Source: Impatiens glandulifera (lineage: Eukaryota; Streptophyta; Magnoliopsida; Ericales; Balsaminaceae). Taken from it: 64,000 nucleotides of DNA. The stretch is taken from assembly GCF_907164915.1 (NCBI RefSeq), contig NC_061863.1, positions 36,119,382-36,183,381 of the forward strand. The letters run 5' to 3'. Positions 13,201 to 25,826 of this stretch are shown here, piece by piece. Below the pieces are notes generated by a model. It was not told the DNA's origin. It ran no database searches and was given only the letters and a program-made list of their open reading frames with translations. How positions within the stretch are numbered: the first letter of the stretch is position 1; each line of letters opens with the position of its first letter. Made by a program: the position numbers and the translations under genes.

Positions 13201-16200
13201 ACCTGATGATCAACGAGGCATTGAAGACAAAATTGAACTACAAAATTTTATAGCCTTAGAAACTCAGATATCTCTTCAAATTCATTGCCATTTCCTCAAC
13301 GTGTCTCTTATTTTGATGTTCCTTTTTCATTGAATAATAAAACACCCCCATCTCTTCCAATTCTATCTTTCTTTGTGAACTTTAATATCATTTCCACATT
13401 GTGTTCTCACAGGAAATAAACATTAAGCTGGAAGAACAAAAAGATGAATGCCTATCACAGCTGAAGGAGAATGAGATGTAAGATTCAAATTCTTTTAAAA
13501 CCAATCATGTCTTTTTCTTTAGCAGGGTAAGCATAGACAGACTGGAAACATTTATTAGGTGGTGAAAAGCAAGCAGTTTTAGCATGTAAAAATTTTTCGA
13601 GAAGGATTTTTTTCTTTGTTCTTGTCATTAGCTTTTCTTCTAAATTTTACAAAAGTAAATAAGTTTTGCATCGGCGTGACCTCATTGATGGATGGAATTC
13701 ATTTCTAATCTGAAAGATCTTGATCTTATTGCAATGCTTTTTTTGCCCCCACAAAATCATGTATTACAACCAGTTTGTTTCTGACACAATAATATGACCA
13801 TAATTGAGGTAGCAAGGGTAGCATGTGCGTACAAGGTCCCAATATGAATTCTCCTCAATAAAAGCAATGCCATGGCGCTGGTACAATTGAGTTGGTGTAA
13901 ATGTATTGAGAATAATGAATAACCATATTTCATTGCTCTTTTCTAATATCTCTCTCTTATTTTTATTTGAATTTGCATTCGATAACGAAACTTGAATGAG
14001 AATTCATTTTTGTTGTGTCAACAAAGACACAAGGAGTTAGGTGTTATTATTGGTCATATGCCATGTTTCTTTGCTGATACTTGTCAATTGAGTGATAAAC
14101 GTCTCACAGTTCAGAATAGTCTATGATGAATAATTCTTGTTACCTTGTTTTGCTCTTAGTTTTCATTCAAATTTGTACAAATTTTGATTTAAAATTAAAT
14201 TTTGCAATCTCTTCAAGCATAGGTTAAAAATAAAACTGAAGCATCTTGCTGATCAGTATACACTTTCAGAGCAGCAGTATGCTCAGAAGGTAACTCCATC
14301 TCAATTTTGGAATTCTATTATTTGTTGCTTTCTGATGGATCTTTCGTATTGATTATATATATATTTAGTTAAGAACTTTTGCATGCAGTTGAAACAAAAA
14401 TCGCTAGAACTCCAGATTGCTGATTTGAAAACTCAGCAGCATGAGGAGAAATTACGCCAAGAGCAGTCTCAGATGAAGATATATGCAGAACAAATGTCAC
14501 AATTGCTGGAAACTGAAAGAAATCTGCGCTTGCAGCTAACGGCTGATGGTGAAAAATTCCAGCAATTCCAGGTTCATTTATGACTGCTGCTTCATTGATT
14601 TTGTAGTTGAAGGTTCTTTTCTGAGACTATAACTATAGTACTTTAAAATTTGAACAACTGTGAAATCATTTTTTCTAAGCTCTAAATTTAACAAATTTAT
14701 GTAGTTACTTTGTAAGTGTTCCACACCTTCCATGTATCAGGAATCTTGCAGCGGATGTTCTTACTACACTTTGAAGTATGAATGGAAGAAACTGAATAAT
14801 TTTAATGGATGCTATCCTATATTCTCTCATGCAACTTATGTTTCATTTGTTGAACGAGTTACTACAAAAAAAAAAAAACTTTAGCTCCCCTATATGGAAG
14901 GTGCCATTTATTAGATTGTCTATGAGATTGAATCTGTAGAAAAATAAAGAAAAGAGAGAAATTTTATTGCTTGTTTTTTTGGTTGTGTTTCTTACATAAG
15001 AAGTGATTTGACAGCAAATCTTCAATCAATTAGCAAATCAATTAGTCTAATTGATTTGCTACTATAACATTCCATTCTCGCTCAATTAGCAAATCAATTA
15101 GTCTAACTGATTTGCTACTATAACATTCCATTCTCGCTCAATTAGCAAATCAATTAGTCTAATTGATTGATTTGCTACTGACTTTCTATATTTGAAGATA
15201 TTTCTACAGAATCACAATATGTTAATGTATAAAAACAATTATTTATAACAAAGCATCAGCAAAAACAACTTTACTAATATCAGATGGCAAAAACTTATAT
15301 TGGCCTTTAAATTTGTGCAAATGTTCTAATCTTCTTTGCATGTGTGTTTTCTCAACAAATCAAGACCTGAATTTGTCTCTTCCCACTGAACTTGCCGAAT
15401 TTTGCCGATTCAGGCAATTTAGACATGATATCCTCACTATAGGAACCTGTCTCTTCCCCTTCCATAAACCATATTTCTCTCCTCAACCTGCAATTTAAAC
15501 TGGATATTTTTAGCCTCGAACTTTCTTGGAGGCACCCACTTGTCATAAGCCATAGAAGATTGGTGTCGGTTATCACATTTGCTTACAATTTGATGAATTT
15601 GGTTTGCATAACATAATGATAATGAATCTCTCGGTTGATGGAGCAATTTGCATTTGGGGGACCGTGGGGGATAAGCTTCATTGTCGAGAGAAAAACAGCC
15701 GAGATCACCTGCTAATTATAAGGACCTTTTATGAATGAGGACAACTATGGAGCGAATGACCAAAGGGAACCATGCCCATTTGGAACATTTTTTTCTGTAG
15801 ATATCTCGTCTAGATGTGCATTTAGATGATATCACGTTTGAAAACAAAATCTTAGTTAGGCACAAATTAAAAAATATGCACAGTTTGTTTCTCATCTAGA
15901 TTCTGATTCAGATTCTGATTCAGATTCAGATCCATATACATCAAGTGTTTCTAATGTACATCATTTTGTATTATTTGCAAATTAAATTTTGTATATGTAA
16001 CTCCTTATTTAAAATAATGAGAATTAACTCATTAAAAAAAATCATTATTGCAAAAACTTCTGTCTTGCTCACTTTGATTTGATTTGATTTTTTTACTTGT
16101 TTTTGCTCACGTTTCTTTATTGCTTAAACTACATCAAATAATCCACATATTCTAACTAATTGTATAAGCATCAATGTCTGTTGAAAATGTGGAATTATTG

Positions 16201-17896
16201 TATGGAACCTTACATTTTTCCTTTTGTAAAGTGACAATGCTTCATAGTTTCCAATTCATTTGTTCAAAATATGTGTTATTTATACATTTAGACTTTTCCT
16301 TGTCTTAAAATTTCCATTGATATATTTTTCTGAATACAGAGACAACTCTATATCTTAATGTATGAATCAACTATGTGCAGGATGCCTTGGTAAAAAGCAA
16401 CGAGGTCTTTGAGACATTCAAAAAAGAGATAGAGAAGGCATGAGATCTTTTTTTTTCAACTTACTGCAACTTGTTTATTGGTCCAAATTCGTGAATAAAC
16501 TTTTTATCTTTCTGGCGGCAATGCAGATGACAAAGTCAAACAAGGAACTGAAAAAGGAAAACTCATTTTTGAAGAGCAAATGTGAGAAATCTGACTTTAC
16601 ACTAGTTCAACTCGTAGAAGAGGTAAGCTAGTTCTGTAATTTTTGTGCTTGTCAATAACAACAATCTTTCAATACCCATAAAACAATCTTTGAACTGCAA
16701 GATTATGTTTTTCTATTAATCTGAAGATCCCATTCCTTTAAACAAGAATCCAAAATCAGCAGTAAATGAATGCAGGCAAAGCAATTTAATATAAGCTCAA
16801 CTCTTGTTCATAAAACATAGATGTTGATATATGATTTTTGTAAAGGAAAAGCTTCATTAAAATGAAGGCAAAGATACAGTAGACATGAAAAATAATAACT
16901 ACAACTTTCTAAGTTGAAACACTACCCATACTGTAACCAACAAATGCTCATCCAAGAACTCTTAAGATATAATATTAATTTATTGCAGTTTAGTTTTCTA
17001 GATGAATTGGGTCCCAACTTCTTCCCAAAGCCAACAACTTTTTTGTGAATTCCATAAAATGTACACAGATGAATTCCAACTTTTTTGTGAATTCCATTCA
17101 TCTAGGACCAGATGGAATTTACAAGATCGACAATAAAATGTTGATATTAGTGATATTATAACTATGAGAGTTAAAATGATATTAATGCTCGATCTTGGGG
17201 CATGTCAATACTTTCTCTACCCCATAAAAATCGCCTCAAGTGGTCCAATTAGGCTCATTCTGGAATTGAAGTGTCATCTTTACCTAGATAGAAGAATGAA
17301 AGTAATCTAATAGCATTTATATTATAGATAGCTGTAATAACTTAACTTTAAGTATTTGAGGAGGATGTGGGTGGGCATGACAGGTAAATTCCATCAGGTC
17401 CTAACCCTAAATCCACTTCCAAAACCAGTCAAATTGAGAAAAATCATCCAAAATAGTTTGGATCAGTCTTGTTGAGATTGATTGAAATTGTTTATCTCTA
17501 AATCACACACATATATAGGGAGAAGTTTTTATTATGGTAGCTTATTTCTTTTGAATTTCACATCCAGCCCCTTTCAAAGGCTTTCATTACTTTATCATAT
17601 TTTCTAATTCTATCAATCTCAACTCTTCTTCAAATGTTCCCTTCCATATAGCTTTTTGACATGGGTATACTACTAGGATATCTATGCCATTTACTTCAAT
17701 TTTTTTTTTTAAATTTAGAAGTATATGTTTATTAATTTTCAATGTTCTTGATAATTTTCTTCTATTTGAACAGAGAGAGCTCCAAAAGAAACAATTGGAG
17801 AAGACAAGGAAACAAAAGGAAAAGCTTGAGTCCTTGTGTAGGTCACTTCAAGCGGAAAGGAAGCAACTAATAGTTGAACCTTTGCCAACCCAATAG
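7243..17896 (+). CDS. Taxilin-like coiled-coil protein, 11 coding exons, 467 aa
   Basis: Taxilins are cytoplasmic coiled-coil proteins that in animals bind syntaxins and act in vesicle traffic; the plant role is poorly known. I placed these exons by hand: 7243-7720, 10956-11035, 11824-11932, 12378-12445, 12762-12839, 13413-13477, 14223-14289, 14389-14571, 16381-16437, 16527-16622 and 17774-17896. Phases match at every junction and the sum is 1404 nt, so the frame is open to the TAG at 17894. Residues 1-186 are acidic and low-complexity, without predicted structure. From residue 187 the protein is a continuous Lys/Glu/Gln-rich coiled coil. It holds the taxilin signature RDKLESLCRELQRQNK (about 227-242), FETFKKEIEK at the end of exon 9, and a second EKLESLCRSLQ near the C-terminus. 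Intron 9 (16438-16526) has a GC donor. Intron 1 (3.2 kb) carries a MITE and intron 8 (1.8 kb) a 56-bp tandem repeat. Expression is likely but unproven. Confidence 0.85.
8375..8394. repeat. (AT)n microsatellite in intron 1
   Basis: A short AT dinucleotide run inside the first coding intron of the taxilin-like gene. Confidence 0.8.
9240..9553. mobile_element. MITE with about 50-bp terminal inverted repeats
   Basis: The left end (GAGAAAACTCATAAATAAGC, continuing through TTTTGATATC to about 9290) is the inverted complement, with few mismatches, of the right end (GGATATCAAAATCTGGTAAT through GTTTATCTC, about 9502-9553). The hexamer AATTCT occurs on both sides (9234-9239 and 9554-9559), a plausible target-site duplication. 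The roughly 310-bp element has no coding capacity and contains a T10 run. It lies in intron 1 of the taxilin-like gene. Superfamily is not certain. Confidence 0.8.
15026..15180. repeat. 56-bp palindrome-containing tandem repeat in intron 8
   Basis: Two full copies and one partial copy of a 56-bp unit start at 15026, 15082 and 15138. Each contains a near-perfect dyad, arms AGCAAATCAATTAG and CTAATTGATTTGCT, followed by ACTATAACATTCCATTCTCGC. The third copy has a small ATTG expansion in the right arm. It lies within intron 8 of the taxilin-like gene. Confidence 0.9.
15901..15931. repeat. Short GATTCTGATTCA repeats in intron 8
   Basis: Two to three copies of a GATTCT/GATTCA hexamer pair in tandem. 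This is a simple repeat with no further content. Confidence 0.7.
16438..16526 (+). other. GC-AG intron 9 of the taxilin-like gene
   Basis: Exon 9 ends ...ATAGAGAAG and the next bases are GCATGA, not GT. The acceptor AATGCAG|ATGACAAAG ends at 16526. Joining 16437 to 16527 keeps the frame and rebuilds a taxilin-like FKKEIEK-MTKSNKEL sequence, and no GT nearby gives an open alternative. The 89-nt length is normal for a plant intron. Confidence 0.75.
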
Positions 17897-20800
17897 CAGC
17901 TTGAAATTGTTATCAGCATAAAAAACTTTTGGCCTGGTTTTGCTCTTTCGAAACTTATAATGATCATGATGTTGTAAGATAATCATGTGGACCGCTTCGA
18001 TGTTCATTTTGAAGCGATACACATGTTTTTGATATTGCCTGGATTAGAAAAATCTGTCTATGCTTGATTCTGGTCATCTTAATTATTCATTGGCCTCTTC
18101 AATCACACACCTAGAGGTTCTTGATTATGAACTCTCAAATTCTTAATTTTATTTTTATCTTTGATTTGATTTGATTGATTCATCATAAAATTGTTGACCA
18201 TCCATAATCTTCTTTGTTTTGTTAGAATTTTATAAATATTTCCACCCATCTATTAAATTTGATGAAAGCATTGTAGTAGATAAGGATGGTGGAATGTTAG
18301 AAATATAAGCATTTTTTAAGGAATAAACTTTGGTCTAAAAATGCATTTTATTAATATTTTTATCATTAAATTTTGAGGAGTGATAGGAGAAAGGAATTTG
18401 GGAGAGGGAATGAGAAAAAAATGATGTGTCACTAAGAAAAAGGACAAAAGATGAGAAGATGGACAAAATTTGTTAATTTTTCAGACAATTAAATTGCGTC
18501 ATATAATTAGAGACAGTTAAAAACAACTTAAATAAGTTAATATTATGCGGTTAACATTACTTTCTTACCGTGTTAAAATTAAAAAATATATATTAAATGT
18601 CTAATATTTTATAAGTTCAATGTTTGGGCCACTTTTTATAAGAAATGTTATATAAAAAAATAATAATGAGACGGATCGAAATAATATTTTATCTATATAA
18701 TTTTTTTTATCTAAATTTATTTATCATATAAATTATTTAATATATTAAATATTTATTTTTATTCATATTCTTATTTTATTATGCAATAAAACATATAAAA
18801 TATAAGTATATTTATCAAGAAAAACCGTAGATGCATGCAAATACTAGCTATATCCATCTTGACCGGAGAAAAACCGTTTTAAGACAATTCGAATACCAAT
18901 CGGGAGAGATTAAAAATTGACATCCCTAGTATATTCTATTAAAATTTTATATTTATTTTAATATTTGTGGAATTAAATATTTTGGATTTGATTGAGAAAG
19001 ATATATTAAAATAAAATACTATTACTGTCAATTTGTTTTATCAAATTATTCAAAAAGAATTATTTGAAATAATTTTTAAATAAATCTTATCTATTTCATA
19101 CTTACTTTTTCTTTTAATCATCAACATAATATCAAAATGATCTTTATTTTATTACTTATAATTTTTAAAATATTAAATACATAAATATTCTAGTCATGTA
19201 TTAAAATAATTAAAATAAACTATTTTTCAATATAAAATAAGTTTAATTTTTCAAACAAACTTAAAATCATCAACTCAAATAAAAATATCCTTATTTTTTT
19301 TAAATATTAAGTTTTTATTTTATTTTAATTTTTTTTTATCATTTTGACCAAAACAATTAAAATAAATGATTTTTTATGGCACACATTTTTTCTTCTTATA
19401 AAATTCAAGTCTTTTTGAGAGAAGAAAGATCAAACAAACTCTAGTAGTTGTCAAGATTTGTTGTTAGTTTAGCATATTTTTCATGATCATGCAAATAGTT
19501 GATATGATCTATTTAGAAAAAAGAAAAGAAGATATGATCTTTTTAAAATGGTCTATAAATAAAGAAAAGGTTGAGAACAATTATGCTTATTGATGATTTG
19601 AACTGCCCCATCACCCATGTGTAGAAATGTGGAATAATATATTAATTAACCTATTCTTTTTTATTGCCTATTTCATACAAATTAGGATAACAATAAATCT
19701 TTTAGAACTATGGAGACAGACTTGAACAACAAATATGAAATACATGAGTAATTTCATCCACTTTTTTTTTTTTATTTTATTATATATATATATATATATA
19801 TATATTTGATTTTATCTATGATATAGTTTATTAGCAAAACTATTATAAAAGCACAACTTAAAAGTTAGATCAACTTGTCCATTGGGAAAAGTGCCCAATT
19901 GAGAGTAACTCTATCACATTCATTGAAATGCAAAATCAATGATGTTGGTGGGTTTGATAATTTGATTCCTTCTTTGTTTTGCATGTTGTCTCAATATTTT
20001 CTTGTGTCTTTCAAAAAAAATTAATGGATAAAAAAACAAAAGAAATAAAAAGTAAAATAAAAGCATGTAAAGAAAAGAGAAAAAACATGATCAAATCATT
20101 GTCTAAGTTTATAATTATAAGAATCTTCCACACTAGCCTTGTTTGATTTTTGATGATTTTCATATAACCTTATTAGATATGTAGGTTATATGAAAACATG
20201 TTATTTGAGTGAAAAAGGTTAGAAGTATGAATATATAATAAAATATGGAGATTACTTTTTATATTTTAATCATTTGAATAATAAAGATATAGATTTGATG
20301 ATAAATTGTACAATAATATAAAAAGTCTCAAATTTAGTTCATACTAAGAATAACTTTACAATGGAAATAATAGAATAATTTTTTTCTTCTAAATAACCCT
20401 CCATTTGAGGATTGATATTAAATAAGAACACTTTAATGTTACCACTTAATTAAGAGCTTTGAAATTGCATTAAATATCATAATTTTATTATCTTAACTCA
20501 AATAATCCTAATTAGTCATTCATTATTTTGAATTGATAATTGGAAGCAAACTCCTGGCATTATTTAAATCAAATGCAGCTTGATAAATCATCATCCCTTA
20601 CTATTTTCTTAATATTTAATAACATGATACATTATATTGTTGTCCCACACATCAATAATTATTTAAGTAAAATGCAGCTTGATCAATCATCATTTAGTTC
20701 AGATTAAGCGGAAAGATGAAACCCTAATTACTTTCGTTATGTTTAATTAATCGATCCGATTTTAATTAGGTCCCCACCCAGAGATCTCTGCCATCTTTAA

Positions 20801-22656
20801 TCTGTCTGCTGGAAGCAATCAATGGATTCGAGCAAATTGATCTTAACCCATGTGCATAAACGCCCTCAACCTGTTTGGTCAGATGATCAGTGATCCAATT
20901 TAATGCACTTTGAAAAGAAGCCATTGAAGACAACAGACGCAGGCAGAATAGTATCTTACATTAGGTAAAAACTAATTGCAGTCACTACTCCTAATGTAAT
21001 GTGTCAGAATCTCGAGTTGAGGTTAACAAGTCTAATTCTTAAAATTGTAAACTTTTACAATTTTAAATTTACGATAATAAGATTTTATAATTTTACGAGT
21101 TTATAAATAATTTCGATTTTATACGATTTTACATTAAAAAACAAATTTATATTTAAAATTTAAAAATAAAGTTATTATTTTTTAAATAAATAAATTAATA
21201 TAATTAATTTTGTAACTATAATTTTTTTTATAGTATTATTTACTTATTATTATTTTTTAATTAATTTTATATTTAAATATATAAATTTTAAAAATTGGTT
21301 AGGTATAAAACATTTAATTATATATATAAATAATAATAACATATAACTATTATTTTTTCAAATTAAACTACGACGATTTCAAGTAAACTCTAGATTTTAC
21401 GAGTTTACAACTAACCAACGATTTTACGTAATCTCTCGATTTTGACAACCTTGTACTCTAACCTTATTTGTTCATGGATACCTCTGTCTACTTTCAAAAG
21501 GCTTCGTTCCATTTCTTGACTTTATTTTTCTGATCTATAAATGCTTTATTATTTTATTTTAAATACTATTGATTCTTAAAAGAAGATACAAAATCATTGT
21601 CTCAATCTTATTATTTGATTATTAGGGTGTATACCAAAATGAACCACCAAATCGTCGAAGGTTTGAGAGAAAATTGTCGATTCCCGTCTATTGGTAGTTT
21701 CAAATTAGTTGGTTTGATAATTATACATAAAATTTATTAAAATAACTTATATTATGTAGATTTTATTTTTTTTTAACTATGAATCTTGATCTGTTTGACG
21801 GGTTTACCACAACTAAACTAAAGCAACCGAATTGTTGGGTTTGGTTTGACATTTTATAAACGGGCGATTATTTTGATTTTTGGTTATATTTAGTTTGATT
21901 GGTTTTGCTTAGACTCTGGACCGGGTGTTTTAGTTGGTTTAGCTGCATTTGATTTTCTCCATCCAAATAAGCTTGTCCGATGGTGGCTTGTTCACTATTT
22001 ACAAGAAAGTAGACAAAAAGGCAACAAATTAGAAGAAAACAATCAAAATGTTAAATTCCTATTATTATTCATTTTAGTAATGAAGAGAGTCATGTTTAAA
22101 ATCAATCATCATCTTCAAACAAAAATTCTCTAGACTTGTATGAATTGTTAGATGGTCTTTTATTTTTATTTTAGATTCTCACGAAGAATTTTTAAAATTT
22201 TTGTACTAATTTTGTAAATTCTAAAAGTTAAAATTTGCATAAATTTTCAATTTTAGTACTTAAATAGTTTATATGAATTTTTAGTACATACATGTATTTA
22301 GATAATAAAGGATTCACTTGACTTTGACAATAAATATATATTTGGTGGTTTGTTAAAGTTTTAGATATTTAATGGATTGACGGAAAATAAATGGTGGGAC
22401 ATTTTAAACAATTTTTTTTTATCAAATTTTGAAAGGTTAACAAGTAAATTAGTTTATATAATATTAAATATAATACTTATTTTATATTTTTATATTAATA
22501 TCAGATTCAATAGACATCGAGTAGCACTTAAAAACAAAGATCAGGACTTGAAACACTTCGGATGAAAGTAGAACTCATACATTTGAATACTATCGATTGT
22601 CCTATATTAATAAATAAACAAACAAATAAATGACATTTCAGTATATATATATATAT
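17897..22656. other. Gene-free AT-rich intergenic region
   Basis: No coding region could be supported. Visible contents: an (AT)n tract at 19781-19805; two copies of a short direct repeat (AAATGCAGCTTGAT plus AATCATCAT) near 20570 and 20668; an AT-rich self-complementary block at about 21020-21460 with repeated ATTTTACGA motifs, probably a decayed transposon; and an (AT)n tract at 22641-22656 into which the copia element inserted. Confidence 0.6.
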
Positions 22657-23947
22657 TGTTAGATAAATTCATACCGGTTCGAATAAACCTAACTTAAACA
22701 AACTTCCCATGCAGGAACAAGGAACCGGACCGGATGAACAAAAGAAAACCAACTGAAGAAACCGAACCGGTCAAGCTACCAAACCGATCAAGAGTATTCG
22801 GTACGTGACCGCACAGAGGATCGGCCAAAGCCTAAAAGCCAGATCCATCAAATAGCCGACTATCTACAAGACAAGAATAACCGGAAGAAGTCCGGTCTCT
22901 TCACTACCAAAAGACATTCGGCCAAGTCAAGTGGCCGACCTGTACAAGAAGACACTTTGGGTATCTGTTGAGAATGATACCAAAGGAACAGACTGAATAC
23001 TTCCATATCCATGCAAGTCTGAGGAAAGCCTGTAGGCTGCAGAAGACAGTACTACCGGATCCTTCTACTTCGGGATAAACCAGAAAGGAAATCTTCAAAG
23101 TACAGACAACTGTCCAAGCAGACAGTGCCTACATTGAGTAAAAGACAAACCCAGCAGGTTTGCCTTACAGACCGGCAGGTCTGAAACAGGACACCAGGTC
23201 TGAGACGACCGGCAGGTCTGAGACACTGAATCACTGCATCTCTGATCAGCCAATCAGATTCAAGGCTTTGAAATATGACCGTTGGCATATTTCACCTATA
23301 AAAGGAGGCAGTTGCAGAAGAGTAAATGCAGTTACTAAGAGTCACTAAGCGAGACATTAAGTGAGACAAGTGAAGCGTTGAAAGCATTTACTACAAGTGA
23401 TAACAGTGTGGTATTCTAAGAAAGCCTAAGTGCTAAATTCTAAGTGTGTGTTACAATTTCGGTGTGAATTGTAAGAGTGTTATCGAGCAGGAAATAAGTC
23501 TCGATCGGATTGTATTTGTATTCCTTAGTGAATATCCTTCTCGCGGTTTCGAGAGGAAGGGGTGACGTAGGAGTTTTATCTCCGAACATCCATAAAATCT
23601 TTCGTGTTATTTACTTTCTGTTGGCTTCATTACATAACCGACTAACCTAATCATACCGCCTCAAACCGAATCTCTACTTATCACACCGAACATCCAGATT
23701 GCCAAAACCGACCCACCATTCTTCAAATCTTCATCATCCGAAACCGATTCCGCCTATCATACACGTGTACTGCTTCAACCTGAAAGCAAACCTCTTCCGC
23801 GCTTGAACCTAGTTCAAGGGTTTGTGACAGGTTGTGTAGTATTGAAACCCCGGTGTTCATCTCTAACCGGATTAACCACCACCCTACGAGTGAGAACCGC
23901 TAACCGGTCCAACCCCCGGTCCACCAGCGGCGATCTAGATCCTAACA
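22657..23947 (+). repeat. 5' LTR of the copia element
   Basis: 1291 bp, TG...CA ends. It includes a TATA box (23297-23304), tandem CAGGTCTGA-type repeats around 23176-23226, and several CCGGTC motifs. Short ORFs here are not genes. Confidence 0.95.
23297..23304 (+). promoter_or_regulatory. TATA box of the 5' LTR
   Basis: TATAAAAG in the context TTTCACCTATAAAAGGAGGC, conserved in the 3' LTR (35767-35774) and the solo LTR. It is the likely promoter of the genomic retrotransposon RNA. Confidence 0.7.
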
Positions 23948-23949
23948 AT

Positions 23950-23961
23950 TGGTATCAGAGC
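23950..23961 (+). other. Primer-binding site (initiator tRNA-Met)
   Basis: TGGTATCAGAGC begins three bases after the LTR end. It is complementary to the 3' end of plant initiator tRNA-Met, the usual primer for minus-strand synthesis in plant copia elements. Confidence 0.95.
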
Positions 23962-23986
23962 AGGTAGTTTCAATACTCAAGCAAAC

Positions 23987-24931
23987 ATGTATCAGGATAG
24001 GCCTCCAATGCTAGAAGGTGATGACTTTGCCAACTGGAAGGCACGCATGCACCTGCACCTAGTCACCTTGGATGATGAAATGGAATCCATTCTAACCGAA
24101 GGACCTATAGTCATTGATAAAGACAGAAAAGAATGGACGGCTGAAGATAGGAGAAGGAACAATCTGGACAACCATGCAAGAAACCGGATCTCCAACAGCG
24201 TAGACAGAAACACATATTGCAAGATCAGAGATTGCAAAACCGCGAAGGAGACATGGAACACAGTTATCCAGATCTTTGAGGGAAATGAAAGAACAAAGGA
24301 GAACAAGATGATGGTAGCTACACAGAAGTTCGAAAGCATCAAAATGAAACCAGGAGAAACGATGAAGGAATACAGTGACCGGTTCACTGGTGTGTTAGAT
24401 GAATTAGCAACTCTGGGTAAGAAGTATGACAACAAAGAGGTCATTATGAAGGTCTTGAGATCTCTTCCAAGCGCCTGGGATATAAAAACAATGGTAATGA
24501 GGGAATCAAAGAGCCTACGTAAGATGAAATTATACGATGTATTCGAAGATCTTAAGGCATACGAGTTCGAAATGAAATCCAGAACCGAAGAGGAAGTCTT
24601 GGCCTCAACATCAACCAGAGCATTATTCACATCTACAGAACCGGCTGTACCTGCTTCTGCACCCACACCTGCACCGATACCGGTCCCTGCACCCGCACCC
24701 ATCAGAACAGCCGAACAGTTTACTGAGGACGCCATGGCCATGCTCGCACAGAAGTTTGGGAGGTTCATGAAAAGGAGCCAACCGACAAACAACTACTATG
24801 GTGACAAATCCAATGTAAGATGCTATAACTGTAACTGTATGGGACACTTTAAGTGGGAATGCAGGAAACCAAGGAGGGATACCCAGAAACCGGAATATCA
24901 AAATGACAAACAATTATCAACAAGCCGGTGA
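23987..24931 (+). CDS. gag: Copia gag (capsid/nucleocapsid), 314 aa
   Basis: Structural protein of the virus-like particle. The first ATG after the primer-binding site opens the frame. Residues about 1-200 form the copia gag region (ANWKARMHLHL, KETWNTVIQIFEGNERTKENK, MKPGETMKEYSDRFTGVLDEL). A Pro/Ala-rich stretch follows at about 215-240. A CCHC zinc knuckle of exact C-x2-C-x4-H-x4-C spacing lies at residues 279-292 (CYNCNCMGHFKWEC). The frame stops at 24929-24931, while the following ORF (24903 onward, +1 frame) continues the sequence expected of SIRE-type gag. So the stop probably reflects an indel or a frameshift site. The long open frame on the opposite strand is a shadow. Confidence 0.93.
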   Translation: MYQDRPPMLEGDDFANWKARMHLHLVTLDDEMESILTEGPIVIDKDRKEWTAEDRRRNNLDNHARNRISNSVDRNTYCKIRDCKTAKETWNTVIQIFEGNERTKENKMMVATQKFESIKMKPGETMKEYSDRFTGVLDELATLGKKYDNKEVIMKVLRSLPSAWDIKTMVMRESKSLRKMKLYDVFEDLKAYEFEMKSRTEEEVLASTSTRALFTSTEPAVPASAPTPAPIPVPAPAPIRTAEQFTEDAMAMLAQKFGRFMKRSQPTNNYYGDKSNVRCYNCNCMGHFKWECRKPRRDTQKPEYQNDKQLSTSR

Positions 24932-25826
24932 GGGAAGTGAAGTGCCAAAAGCACTGATAGCCGACGATGGAGGAAGTTTGTGGGCTCGCAGTGACAGTGA
25001 CGATGAACTCACGTGCCTTATGGCCAATGAGGAACAGGTATTCGACTCTCCCTATGATGAATTTACTAAAGATGAGTTATATGAAGCATTAAATGACATG
25101 GTAGAAGAATATAAGAACCTATTGACCATGTTACCTAAACACCTCAACATCAAGACCGATCCTATAGTACCTATCCCAATAGAACCAGAGGTATCTGTCA
25201 TAACCGAACCGGAAGTCATACAACCTGATGATACTCACACCCTAGAAACCGAGTTAGATCCCAAGATCGAACAACCTAGTGAACCGACTAGAGAGCTAAC
25301 CGAGGAAGAGAATGCCCGATTCCAATATACGATGGCCGCCTATAAGAGATCTAGCGATATAGTAAAGGATATGAATAAACACTATAGGCATCCTCGTTGT
25401 AAGCATGGTCTAGGATACACAGGGAATAGCTCTAAAAACCGAAAACCTATAGAGAAATCAAGACTCACAAAAGGAAACCTCCCTTTTATAAAATTTCTTA
25501 AGAGCACCTGGACAGCCGAAGAAGAGGAAACCGCATATTATAGGGAAGAGAAGTTAAAATACGACTATGTTGGCCCAACCGATTCATGGCTTGATCTTGA
25601 GAAAAGGAAAGCAGAAATCCTCAAATATAAGAAAGATTTTCCCGAGCCACGTAGATCAAACTATAGATTACCGATTCAAAGATCATTTCCATTTAGGTTA
25701 TCTGAAGGAAAACCGAAATACACGAGACCGAGTGCCAAAAGGACAGTTAAAACCCTAGCAAAGAAAACTGTCCGGTTCATCAAGGTTTGGGTACCTAAGG
25801 GACTAATCGCATGTGGACCCAAGTAA
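24903..25826 (+). CDS. Gag C-terminal / gag-pol linker region, 307 aa
   Basis: This frame is +1 relative to gag and overlaps its end by 29 nt. It starts at an ATG, but the context suggests it is normally read as a continuation of gag. The segment [10 protein letters not shown]...[18 protein letters not shown] and the following [23 protein letters not shown] resemble the region after the zinc knuckle in SIRE-type polyproteins. The middle is acidic and Pro/Glu-rich. The end contains [14 protein letters not shown], a conserved motif just before the protease in these elements. It stops at 25824-25826 in GGACCCAAGTAA, and pol resumes in the next frame. Confidence 0.8.
   Translation: MTNNYQQAGEGSEVPKALIADDGGSLWARSDSDDELTCLMANEEQVFDSPYDEFTKDELYEALNDMVEEYKNLLTMLPKHLNIKTDPIVPIPIEPEVSVITEPEVIQPDDTHTLETELDPKIEQPSEPTRELTEEENARFQYTMAAYKRSSDIVKDMNKHYRHPRCKHGLGYTGNSSKNRKPIEKSRLTKGNLPFIKFLKSTWTAEEEETAYYREEKLKYDYVGPTDSWLDLEKRKAEILKYKKDFPEPRRSNYRLPIQRSFPFRLSEGKPKYTRPSAKRTVKTLAKKTVRFIKVWVPKGLIACGPK

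Noticed and set aside
18905..18936. TTGACATCCCTA, the complement of a hAT-like start, near AT-rich DNA
   Set aside because: It is only 12 bp of similarity to the start at 5187, and the two sites are 13.7 kb apart across a host gene, so pairing them as one element is not credible.
23992..24792. A 266-codon open frame on the minus strand opposite gag
   Set aside because: It is the complement of a well-supported gag, has no known motif, and follows from codon bias of the sense strand.
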